NCBI GenBank assembly: GCA_026874595.1
Contig: CM049317.1
Location: 39,514,401 to 39,578,400 of the forward strand
From: Sipunculus nudus
Taxonomy: Eukaryota > Annelida > Sipuncula > Golfingiida > Sipunculidae
Reading direction: 5' to 3'
Length of the DNA stretch: 64,000 nucleotides
Shown here: one piece after another, positions 24,112-34,763 of the stretch
Numbering within the stretch: position 1 is the stretch's first letter
How the letters are laid out: each line of letters starts with the position of its first letter
Position numbers and translations under genes: made by a program
Notes under the pieces: model-generated
What the model was told of the DNA's origin: nothing
Database searches by the model: none
What the model saw: the letters and a program-made list of their open reading frames with translations, nothing else

Positions 24112-24828
24112 TTTTTAGCGAACCTGTGAGCTTATGCGATGGTGCGGCGGCGTCTGTGGTGTGTCGTGCGTTGTCTGTACATTAACCATAGCTATCTCAA
24201 AAACGGTAGGAGCTAGCCTCACCAAATTTTTTGCAAATAATCAGTCATCCAAAAAACTATATCGGATTTTGTTTATTTTTTTTCTAACTGCATTTTTCTT
24301 AGATTTTATAGGGAAAAAGCTAAAAAAGCTTTAAAAATCTTCTTCTCCGAAACTGTCCAAATTGTCCAATATTTCATACAACAGGTGGCAGGTGGCGCAA
24401 CGTAATTACACATTTTGGCTGCAGACATCCATGCTAATATGCAACAAAAGTCACTCTATTTCCCATTGCCACTCAATCCATGCCTCACTTCACCCTTTCC
24501 ACTCTGATTTTGGCAGATACACGTAGTTGCTTGTCGACTACCCGTATTCTAGTTCTCAGGAGGGGTTTGATATATCAGTCTGATATTGGGCATATGTATA
24601 TATCTCTGATGTGGTATCGTTGTATACCAGACTGGTGGTGCCAGCTACAATCATTTTTGTGTTGTGTGCACACATGCCAGAATTTCAGCAGTGATGTTTG
24701 TGTAATTGTTTCTTATTCAAAATCTTTAGTACTTGTTCATATACATGAGAAGTAATGGTCCAGCATTGAAGCATTATACCTGATGTATTTCCCAATGCAC
24801 AGGTTCACATTAGGCCTGTAGGCCTTGT
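24112..24828 (+). mobile_element. HINE-C copy C1, complete
   Basis: The 5' end reads TTTTTAGCGAACCTGTGAGC. Near the 3' end is CACAGGTTCAC, the inverted complement of the near-identical GTGAACCTGTG form of the head. A hairpin AGGCC-tgta-GGCCT follows, then TGT|T. The 717-bp copy carries the module shared with 4482-4616 and one 'actggtggtgcc' core motif. It is non-coding apart from accidental open frames. Confidence 0.68.
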
Positions 24829-24849
24829 TTTTAAAAGATTGTTACAATA

Positions 24850-25418
24850 ATCTAAATGCTGCAGTTAAAAGGATAATTAGTTCTTAGATTTTTGGTCACA
24901 AGGTACTTGATTAAGGTTCTTTAAAAATAACAGAGACCTAATTTCAAGTTTTTAAGGAGAGTTTTCATGGGCCTCTCAGCATGTCAAGAGAGAAGATTCT
25001 AGGTCCAGTTGTTACGATTTGTGCCATGTTAACAGATGACCGCATCTTATGAGGTCTCAAAAATAGAGAAAAAAATTCGTAAAAATAAAAAAAATACAGG
25101 TGGCGCCACCATACTGCAGAAACTGATGACACATTCCATGATCAATATCCATGCAAAGAATTATGGTGATCACTGCAATAGTTGTTCAGATACTTGAGCT
25201 TTTGTATCAAATTTTCCATTATTCTGGGGGGTACTTCGGAGCCCCATAGCTCAAAGGTTATGGGTAACAGAGACCTAATTTCAGGTTTCCAAAGAGACTT
25301 TTTATGGGCCTCCCTGCATGTCAAGAGAGAAGATTCTAGGTGTAGTCGTTACGATTTGTGCCCTGTTAACAGATGGCCACATCTTAAGAGGTCTCTTACA
25401 GTCAGCTGAGCTAAAAAG
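24850..25418 (-). mobile_element. HINE-B copy, minus strand, 5' part
   Basis: The 5' head lies at the right (plus strand cagtcagctgagctaaaaag, about 25399-25418). Core units extend leftward with inverted 'tttgtgccctgttaacaga' and GGTGGCGCCACC near 25101. No clear 3' terminus is found on the left. Confidence 0.6.
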
Positions 25419-25445
25419 TTCATTCCCAATTACTGAATTTTAAAC

Positions 25446-26420
25446 AAGGGACCCAGGGGTCTTGACGATCAGCTGAATACAGGCTGAAAGTCATCTGAGC
25501 TATAGGGATCACCTTTTGTCCGTCGTCCGTCCGGCCATCCAGGCGTCTGTCTGTTAACAGGGCACAAATCGTAACCGCTTGACCTGGAATCTTCTTACTT
25601 GACATCCTGGGAGGTCTATGGAAATTCTCCTTGTAAACCTGAAATTAGGTCACTGTGACCTATATTCTTCGAGCTATGGGGTTCTGAAGTACCCTCCAGA
25701 ATAATGCAAAATTTAATACAAAAGCTAAAGTATCTGAACAACTAATGCATTAATCACCATGATTCTTTGCATGGATATTGATCATGGAGTGTTTCATCAA
25801 TTTCTGGAGATTGGTGGCGCCACCTATATTTTTTTTATTTTTTACAATTTTTTTCTCTACTTTTGTGATCTTTAAACATTTGGTCATCTGTAAACAGGGC
25901 ACAAATCATAATGACTGGACCTAGTATCTTCTGTCCGCACCTCCAGGGAAGCCCATAAAAGGTCTGCATGGAAACCCGAAATAAGGTCCCTGTTACCCTT
26001 ATTCTGTGAGCTATGGGGCTCTGAAGTACCCCCCCCCAGAATAAAGATTTGGTCATATATTTACAGGGCACAAATCATAATTACTGGACCTAGAATCTTC
26101 TTTCTTGACATGCAGGGAGGCCTTTGGAAAGTCTCTTTGGAAATCTGAAATTAGGTCTCTGTTACCCATATCCTTCATGCTGTGGGGCTCGGAAGTACCC
26201 CCCTGAATAAAGGAAAATTTGATACAAAAGCTCAAGTATCCAAACAACTGATGCATTTTCCCCCATGGTTCTTTGCACTGATATTGATCATGGAGTGTTT
26301 CATAAGTTTCTGCAGACTGGTGGCACCACTTGTATTTTTTTGTTATTTTTACATTTTTCACTTTATTTTTTTAGACCTTTTAAGAAACATATTATATGGT
26401 CATAATATTTATTCAAAACA
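25446..26420. mobile_element. Rearranged HINE-B sequence: minus 3' end joined to plus core
   Basis: At 25446-25480 there is an inverted HINE-B 3' end (acaagggacccaggggtc, then gatcagctga). It is followed at once by a plus-orientation HINE-B head fragment (gaaagtcatctgagctatag) and about three core units, the first with a perfect AGGTCACTGTGACCT at 25647-25661. GGTGGCGCCACC lies near 25813. The head-to-head junction points to a nested or recombined pair. Confidence 0.5.
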
Positions 26421-27213
26421 ACAGCAAAAATAATAAAATCATTTGTTGTTTTTCTTGTTTTGTTACTACCAGGTACACAAGCTTAGTTTTGTAGCTGACT
26501 TGTTGCATTATTTTATTTTATTTTATTTATTTATTTATTTATTTTTTCTGCAGGGGAGCATATATTTCCTTAAAATCAGATTCCTCTGGATATCAGTGCA
26601 ATATTTATCATTATATGTCATGATGTGTTTCTTCAGATAAGAATTAAGGTGAAGTGAGTGTTTTTAGCATTTTGTGTACATTCATAAGGGGGTCTATATG
26701 AGGGCTGATATATTTGAGACTACACAGTGTAACAGTTGTCCTCTCCTTGGTCGTTTTATCGTGACAATTTGCCGACTTTGTATCTTTGCCATTGTGGTTT
26801 TAGTCATCGATTTAGTAATTAGTCTCCCTTACACATGCATATTTACCGTGGGTCTCCGGCAAATACCAAGCGTACACTGACGAGTTAATTCATAAAATTT
26901 GGACATAATTTCACCAATTTATAATTTTTTAATTTTTATGAAAAGTTCTGTGGGATTTATAGGTTTCAATGTGAACTGTGTCATGTTTAATCAGTAGGCT
27001 GGACGCGTGTCTCGTTTTTCGGCTGTGACGTCCGGAATTTAGACCACTTCCGCAAAGAAATCGGAAGTCAAGGAACGGCCATTATTGCTTGGATCGCAAG
27101 AGATTTCAGGCGTTCCGCGCGAATTGATGTATGGATACACAACAAATAATACCCAACAATTAATGAGTAGTATCAAAACAGGATCTGATGTATAATTGTA
27201 GTGTTCCATATGT
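26421..27213. other. Intron 2 segment without recognised gene
   Basis: A TTTA-type simple repeat occupies about 26510-26546. A short GC- and CpG-richer patch at 27000-27125 stands out from its surroundings but has no identifiable product. No mobile-element termini are seen. Confidence 0.5.
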
Positions 27214-28570
27214 TTTTAGCTCAGCTGACTGTAAGTCATCTGAAATATATAGCAATCACTCTTTGTCCGGTAGCCATCCGGCCGTCTGTCCATTAACAGG
27301 GCACAAATCATAACCACTGAACCTGAAATCTTCTCACTTGACATCCTGGAAGGTCCATTAAAATTCTCCTTGGAAACCTGAAATTAGGTCACTGTGACCT
27401 ATATCCTCTGAGCTATGGGGCTCCCACGTACCCTAAGAATAATGCAAAATTTGATACAATAACTAATGCATTGATCACCATGATTGTCCACAACTAATGC
27501 ATTTATCACCATGATTCTTTGCATGGATATTGATCATGATGTTTCATCAGTTTCTGCAGACTGGTGGCGCCACATGTATTTTTTCGATTTTTTTAAAGTT
27601 TTTTTTCTCTATTTTTGAAAAAACCTTTTAAGATTTGGTCATCTGTTAACAGGGCACAAATCATATCAACTGGACCTAGAATCTTCTGTCATGACATGCA
27701 AGGACGGTCATAAAAAGTCTATATGGAAACCTGATATAAGGTCTCTGTTACTGATATCCTTTCAGCTATGAGGCTCGGAAGTTCCTCCCAGAATAATGCA
27801 AAATTTGATACAATAACTAATGCATTGATCACCATGATTGTCCACATTTGTATTGATAATGGCTTGTTTCATCAGTTTCTGTAGACTGGTCATGCCACCT
27901 GTATTTTGATTTTTTAAGAATTTTTTTCTTGATTTTTGAGACCTTTAAACATTTGGTCATCTGTTAACAGGCCACAAATCATAATGACTTGACCTAGAAT
28001 CTTCTTTCTTAACATGCAGGGAGGTCCATGAAACATTTGGAAACCTGAAATTAGGTCTCTGTTACCCATATCCTTCATGCTCTGGGGCTCCGAAGTACTC
28101 CCCAGAATAAAGATTTGGTCATCTGTTAACAGAGCACAAATTATAATCACTTGACCTAGAATCTCCTTTCTTGATATGCTGGGAGGCCCCTGAAAAGTCT
28201 CCTTGTGCACCTGAAATTACATCTCTGTTACCCATATCCTTCATCCTATGCGGCTTTGAAATACCCCCCAGAATAAACATTTGGTCATCTGTTAACAGGG
28301 CACAAATCATAATAACTGGACCTAGAATTTTATTTTTTGACATGCTGGGAGACCCCTGAAAAGTCATCTTGTAAACCTTGAAAATAGGTGTCTGTTACCC
28401 ATATCCTTAATGCTACAGAGCTCCATAGTACCCCAATGAATATTGGATGATTTCATACAAAAGGTCAAGTTTGGAAAAGTATTTCATTCAAATTTGACAT
28501 TCAGATGATAAAATTACTTTTGTCAATGTCTTCCTGGTCAGCTGAGCGTCATGACCCCTGGGTCACTTGT
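27214..28570 (+). mobile_element. HINE-B copy B2, complete Helentron-like element
   Basis: The head is TTTTTAGCTCAGCTGAC. A perfect AGGTCACTGTGACCT lies at 27386-27400. Several core units follow, some shortened to about 150 bp ('catttggtcatctgttaacag' repeats near 27950, 28115 and 28280). At the 3' end GTCAGCTGAGC (28537-28547) is followed by the hairpin TGACCC-ct-GGGTCA and CTTGT|T. Both ends and the hairpin are intact, making this the reference copy of the family. Confidence 0.7.
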
Positions 28571-31146
28571 TTTATCCTGTAAGCACTGTTGAATTAAGTG
28601 AATTTCCTGTATGTATATACAACTGTTTACATTTTATAGAATAAATCAATAAAATAATATATTATAAAAAAAATAGATCTAATTGAACAAATGTGTGTCG
28701 CCTGTCAACAGTTTATCAAAAGCTTACCAATAATCATGGTAATGGTATAGATCTCATGTTCATGCTTCATTTTCAACATTAGGAAACACATGGTCAAGTC
28801 ACAAAATATTTTTTGCTACAATTTCTTGTTCATTAATACAAACCGATCATTTCAACCAGCCATGGCCCATATTACCTCTTCCTTAAATACACTTTATGTC
28901 CATTTGATATTATTGTAGATTTTTCCTTCAAGATCAACTTCAGCTGAGCACAATGACCTAATAATAGCCACTGCATGGGCTGCATCTGGCTTTATCACCA
29001 GCTGGATATAGCTTTACATAACTCACAAACCCTGAGGTTTTCTCCTCATGGACCTGTCAAAGACCAATGGCTGGTTTAGATCACTGTATGGGCAAACAGT
29101 ATGCTACAAAGAAGCCATGCTCTATCTCCATGTACACTGCCTTGACCGAGCTGGACTCTCTCTGTAGTCCAATACCCTTCCCTTTTTCAGTTAATTAGCT
29201 GATCATAACTAAACAGGATTACCCTGACCGCTGAACCCATCTTTGTCAAATATAAGGTGTGAAATGTAAGCCAATACTGGCTCTGGGTATACATACTTAA
29301 TAGAAATTGATCCCTTTATCCTTGAGTTTTGTTTTATATTTCAGCATTGTTACGGTCCCTTTTCACACCAAACAACTCAGGCCGAACCGTAACACATATA
29401 CTCAGACACGTTCTCTTCAAATGAATACGTAACCAAAATATGGGTGCAAAAACAGTACTATATTACTAGATTACAATATTTACATTCATACACAAATAAT
29501 ATAATAGTCAATACATAACGTAATTTATAACCAAGTCTCTGACGAAAACTGAGTCTCTAAATAACGAACTGTAACGAAATACTTAACTGAATCCGGTATA
29601 CGAGAAACTGAAGTCCATCATCAACACATAATTCGGGCACACACAAAACTGAAGTCCTGTATTAATCCATGTGGCACCAAACAAACAAAGTCTCTCCTCT
29701 TCTTAAATAATAAAGTTCATGGCGTGGTTCATGGCATTCCGTGGGCTTGGGGACCAAGAGCCCACGGTCACGGTCCCCGGGGATAACAGCAACGTGGCGT
29801 TGGCTAAGTCAATAGTCCCGCCTCGTACTGCAGGCGAGTTCGTTTTATAGGTTTTTCAACAATGGGTGAAAACCGCAGAAGTTTGTGGTTTTGCTTGAGA
29901 GAAACGATAGCGCCGGCAGAACTGCAAAACCAGTACTGAATGGTCCAAGAATAGTTTTTATGTTTCTAAAAGCGCGTCAGTAGTCACTGATAGCGGGGTG
30001 GATCCATAAGCGTGGAAACGGGGGCGGCCACACCACTTCGTGGCGCCATCTTCCGATGTCCGGGTGACGTCCATGCAACAGCATATATGTGTTAATGGAA
30101 GACATAGGGCCCCGCCTGTTTATTTTCCCCATTAAAATGTAAAAAACTGATAATTTCAGGTATGATATGTTGTTATATGATTAAAACCATGTAAGCCACT
30201 GAACATATAATAGTTTGTGTGGACAGGATGTTGTACAAAGCTAGGTAACTGTTTAAGGTTATGTATGGACAATAATTCATGATTAGGTTTAAAACCTTTG
30301 CTCATATCAATGAGGTGATTTGCAAGGGAGGTAACTGGCAGGTGAATAATACCTGGCTCATTATATCTACTCATTTTTGCAATACCAATTACACAAGTGA
30401 GTATAGCTAAGTACTTTATAGTTAGCACTAAACCATGGTCTTAAATAAAGTTATGATGACCATACTAAACATGATAGAAATTAAATTTAATTATCTACAT
30501 TTAGTTTTAAGTTATATAATTAAATACAACTATTTTAAAGAGAAATAGTGATAAGAAATTAGAGTAATCCATGATTATGATTACTTTTTCAATGTTATTG
30601 TTTTCAATTACAGTTATTCTGCTCTGAAACCAAATGTGATCAATTACAATAACAATTACATTTTAAAATGTAATCAATTATGATTACCCCAACCCTTGAT
30701 TACACATGGAGGGGTGGCAGGTGAAGTAGTCACCAGAGATGGCTGACATCAGGATACAACATGAGAGGATGCTTGTAACACTGTCCTTTCATGAAGTCTG
30801 AAACTGGAATGGAATTCTGCAGAAGTACATATACTTGGCATTAAAAAAATGGAGGTGGTCACCTCCAACAACAAAAACAAAATAATTTAAAAAGAACATT
30901 TATTTGAACTGATAAAAATCTTTATATCCTGTTTCAGAAGGGGAAACTTCCACTTGTTTTGTCTTTATACTTCCAAATTCATTTGAAAATCTTGACACAA
31001 GTGTCACTTTAAATGCTTCATTTGCTTTTCATAAAAAATTAATTTGATAATTTAATTTGTGCTACATATATACAATTTCTAAACATTTGTTAATATTGAA
31101 TTTCAATCAATAAGACTATTGTTTCATCAAAAGAGGTTTTAATAAA
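28571..31146. other. Intron 2 segment, largely unique
   Basis: No gene is recognised. A 9-bp perfect stem (TGTTACGGT at 29348-29356 with ACCGTAACA at 29386-29394) stands at the start of a distinct segment. That segment includes a GC-rich patch at 29700-30110. A minus-strand open frame of 90 codons (30156-30428) has no recognised relatives. A SINE 3' fragment lies at 30695-30870, matching the tail of the copy at 58850-59150. Confidence 0.45.
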
Positions 31147-32840
31147 CCAAGGCCTACAGGCCTAATGCGAACCTGTGCATTGGGAAATACACCAGGTATA
31201 ATGCTTCAATGCTGGACCATTACTTCTCATGTATATGAGCAATGCAAGTACTAAACATTTTGAATAAGAAACAATTACACAAACATCACTTCTGAAATTC
31301 TGGCATGGGTGCACACAACACAAAAATGATTGTAGCTGGCACCACCAGTCTTGTATACAACAAAGCTATCAAAGATATATACATATGCCCAATTTCAGAC
31401 TGATATATCAAACCCCTCCTGAGAAATAAGCAGGGACGCACCCTGTGCAAAAATTATCGTAGGTGGCACCACCAGTCTTGTACAGGACAAAGCTATTCGA
31501 TATGTAAAAATATGCCCAATTTCAGGCTGATATATCAAATTCCTCTGTAGAAATAAGCAGGCACATACACTGTGCAAAAGTCATTGTAGGTGGCAACACC
31601 TGTCTTGTGAACGAGATAGCCATCAAAGACAAAATATCAGGCCCATACATCAAACTTACCTCGAGTCTGATGCATGGGGCGGACCAGGCTTAGGTGAGAA
31701 AGGCAGTTGCTAAGAGTGAACTGTGACAAATTTGCTGGCTCAGGCTACTGCACTAAGTGAACTCATGACCTACACCTGGCTAGACTGAGTGAACTTTTGA
31801 CCTGTACTTGGCTGCACTGAGTGAACTCTTGACCAGTTGCATAATCTGACACAGTTGGCAGTCTGCCAAAGCTATAAATAGATCCAGGCTGAACTTTAGT
31901 GCCAAATCTGATGCAGTGCGCAGTCTGCCAACGCTATAAATAGAATGCAGCTACTGGACTGAGTGAACCTTGACCTTTACCTGGCTGCACTGAGTGAACT
32001 CTTGACCTGTTGCCTAATCACATACAGTTGGCAGTCTGCCAAAGCTATAAATAGACCCAGACTGACCTTTGGCCTGTTGCCAAATCTGAAATAGTAGCCA
32101 CATCATTGCATAAGCTCACAGATTGGCTCCACATGCAGCCCTGAGAGGCATGACACCCATGAAGTGATCACATGGTGCCCATGAGGTGTTCACATGTCAC
32201 CCATGAGATGATCACATGCCTTGTGCTTGGTTGCACTGATTGAACTCTTGACCTATATCTGGCATCACTGAATGAACTCCTGATCTGTTGCCAAATCTGA
32301 AACAGTTGGCAGTTTCTCAACCTATTTAAAGATACAGACACAATCTTGGCCTGTTGGTAAATCTGTTTACACATACTGAAAAACTTTGGCTGAAAAGCTT
32401 TTTTTTCAACCTGACATATTCATAAACTTTTTATCAAAATATCTAGAACATAAAAGATGCAGTTCTTTCATTGTTAAAGGTCCAATAATTCTGCAAAAAA
32501 TCATTCAAGTAAACTTGAACAAAGGCCACCTAAGAATAATTTTTGTGTAATGTTACAGAAGTTATAATTGAAACAATAATTTTGTAGAAGAACAGTCTTG
32601 CAGTCCTCAGTTTGAAATAGAGATAATAATGGCCATAAGACCAACTTAAGCTTTTCTGATATGATTGAAAGAACCAAAAAAGTTAGCTAAAAAAAATAAT
32701 CAAAATCCGATAGAGTTTTTTAGATGACTAATTTTTTGCATAAAATTTTGTGATGCTAACTCTTGCCATTTTCAAGATAGTATGGGTTAACGTACAGACG
32801 ACAGACCACCATCGCATAAGCTCACAGGTTCGCTAAAAAA
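31147..32840 (-). mobile_element. HINE-C copy C2, complete, minus strand
   Basis: The 3' end lies at the left (plus strand CCAAGGCCTACAGGCCTAAT, then gcgaacctgtgc). The 5' head lies at the right (cataagctcacaggttcg, then ctaaaaaa, ending about 32840). The inside holds inverted copies of the modules at 19057-20069: 'cagtctgccaaagctataaa' and 'ctgagtgaactcttgacc', each repeated several times at roughly 120-160 bp. At 1.7 kb it is the longest HINE-C here. Confidence 0.68.
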
Positions 32841-33073
32841 GTGATCATATGTTCACTGTCACAAAGATAAGTGGAAAGTGTCTGTAGACAGATGATAATT
32901 AAATTTCCAAGCCATTAAAAAAATCTATCCAGAAAAAATCAAACAAGAGTTTAACAGTGTAAAGCTGGGAAACACTAAATCTTTTTTTAGATTTGTAGGA
33001 ACTGATATATGGAAATAGATCAAAGAAAGGTAAAGAAATGTTTATTACATAATGCATCTGTTTCACTTGCCAG

Positions 33074-33310
33074 GTGAGCCGGCTAATGTTGCTGTCTGGA
33101 GGGAACGCCAACACTAAATGTAGTGCATTACGTAATGCTCCCATCCTGTGTGTAGCTGCCAGAGAAGGCTTCATCGATATGGTTTCTCTGTTACTGGAGT
33201 TCAGTGCAAATGTTGAAGGAACTGGTGACGATGGTGTGTCTGCCTTGTGTCATGCTGCGCAACGTGGTCATATAGAGGTCATGCGTTTGCTCCTTAACAA
33301 AAGAGCAAAG
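33074..33310 (+). CDS. TANC2-like: TANC1/2-like protein, exon C (ankyrin repeats start)
   Basis: This phase 0-0 exon encodes 79 residues. It begins VSRLMLLSGGNANTKCSAL and enters the first ankyrin repeat at APILCVAAREGFIDMVSLLL. A second repeat follows (VSALCHAAQRGHIEVMRLLL). The acceptor is cacttgccag ending at 33073; the donor is aag|gtatat at 33311. The order and spacing match the vertebrate TANC proteins without gaps. Ankyrin repeats in this family bind partner proteins and anchor the scaffold. Confidence 0.95.
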
Positions 33311-34586
33311 GTATATAAACTGAAGTATTGCATGTGCTTTATTTGGAAGTAAGTTAAGAATATAGTTGTTAAACTGTACTTGTAATCACAGAGCTTAATG
33401 AATGACAAATAACTGATAAGTCTGAAAGAAAATGTTTCATCATAATATTTGTATTTCACTCCTCAGGCAGTGGTTACACACTGCAGTCTTTCAATATCTC
33501 CTTCACTTCAACTGCTGCTTTATACAGCATGATTCTCTGGGTTTCTCCACCAGAGGCCGGCACAGAGCAGAGCATTGTAATCAGACCAAGGAGAGCTTGG
33601 TATCTTTGCTCTCTGCGAGCCTTGGTGTTGAAGTCCCAAAAAATTTACTATTCAAAACAGCTGTTAAAAATGAGATATCGTTAAAGCCTTTGGTGTAGAG
33701 CCACTGTGGTCACAGAATTTGGTCACAGTGATCTATTTTTTTCAAGCTATGAGGGGAAACATGATTTTGAACACTGAAATTCAGACTCAAGAATTTTGAA
33801 CAAGAAAGTAAAATCATGGACCTCAATTACTTATATGTACACATAGAGATTTAATATTTCACTAAATCAGTACATTTAGGTAAGCAGTGATATTGCTGAT
33901 ATTTGTCAATGACTAATGCATGGATTGCCTTGGATTGTTCTGTGCTTCTTCTTTGACAGCTTTATCAGTTGTAATATACCAGGTGCCACCTGTATTTTTT
34001 AACTGTTCAAGGTTCATTCAGACTTCAAGAGCCCAAATTTCAGATAAATTAGAAAAATGGTGCCTTGACCTTGATCTGCAAATTAATATCATCCAAAATA
34101 TAAAATATTTGAGAACCTCATACCTTTTGAAGTATTGCTTAAAGTATTCCTCAAACTTTATACAGGTTGTTTCAACCAAGTTATCTGATTATATTGAAAA
34201 CTTAAATCGGCCAAAGTTTAACTCACCTTCTCAGTAATTTTTTGCAAAATTGATAACTTTAGAAGTATTGCAGATTTTCCCTCCAATTTGACACTCATTT
34301 TTTCCACCATAATCTCAGAAGTTAAAAAACTGGTCACCTTGACCTTCTACATCATATCTGCATCATATTTGATGAACCCCATAACTTAAGAAGTACTGTA
34401 ACTTTTAGTCCAGTGTTTTTCTGGGAAATATCTGATTTCTGTTGACACCATAACTGTTTAGATAGTGCATATTTAAACTCAAATTTGGGAATGGGGGCGA
34501 ATGGATTGGAGATATATATATATATATGTTTTTCATTGCAAAGCATTGATTCAGCTTTAATTATTCAACTTTTTACCAATTTTCAG
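33311..34586. other. Intron 3, no further exon recognised
   Basis: Open frames at 33432-33698 and 33920-34237 lack TANC or other recognised similarity, and exons C and D join without missing residues. The 33700-34450 part contains degenerate HINE-like core phrases ('ggtcacagtgatctat', 'ccaggtgccacctg', 'accttgaccttct'). Confidence 0.55.
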
Positions 34587-34763
34587 ATGCACCAAGCTGA
34601 CTCAAATGGATGCTGTTCCTTGGTGCATGCAGCCAGAAATGGCCAACTGGATGCAGTGAGCTTTTTGTTACAGTGGGAGTGGACAGGACGTGACCCTGCA
34701 TTGTCTCGCAATGTGGTGCTTCAGCAGGCCTTGATAGCTGCAGCATCACAAGGACACCGGGCA
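34587..34763 (+). CDS. TANC2-like: TANC1/2-like protein, exon D (ankyrin repeats)
   Basis: Fifty-nine codons, phase 0 at both ends. The exon holds a third ankyrin unit (CCSLVHAARNGQLDAVSFLL), the WEWTGRDP linker and the start of the next unit (LQQALIAAASQGHRA). The acceptor is attttcag ending at 34586; the donor is gca|gtaagt at 34764. The last ~19 coding bases (codons for SQGHRA) and this donor are homologous to the 40-bp unit of the adjoining minisatellite, so the exon's 3' border is the first unit of the array. Reading on past the donor meets a stop at 34809-34811. Confidence 0.93.

Noticed and set aside
30156-30428. 90-codon minus-strand open frame that looks protein-like
   Set aside because: AT-rich context, no recognised motif, no second exon or repeat family to support it. 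Left as unexplained.
33432-33698. Possible extra exon between exons C and D
   Set aside because: Exons C and D join without missing residues, and the open frame has no ankyrin or TANC similarity.
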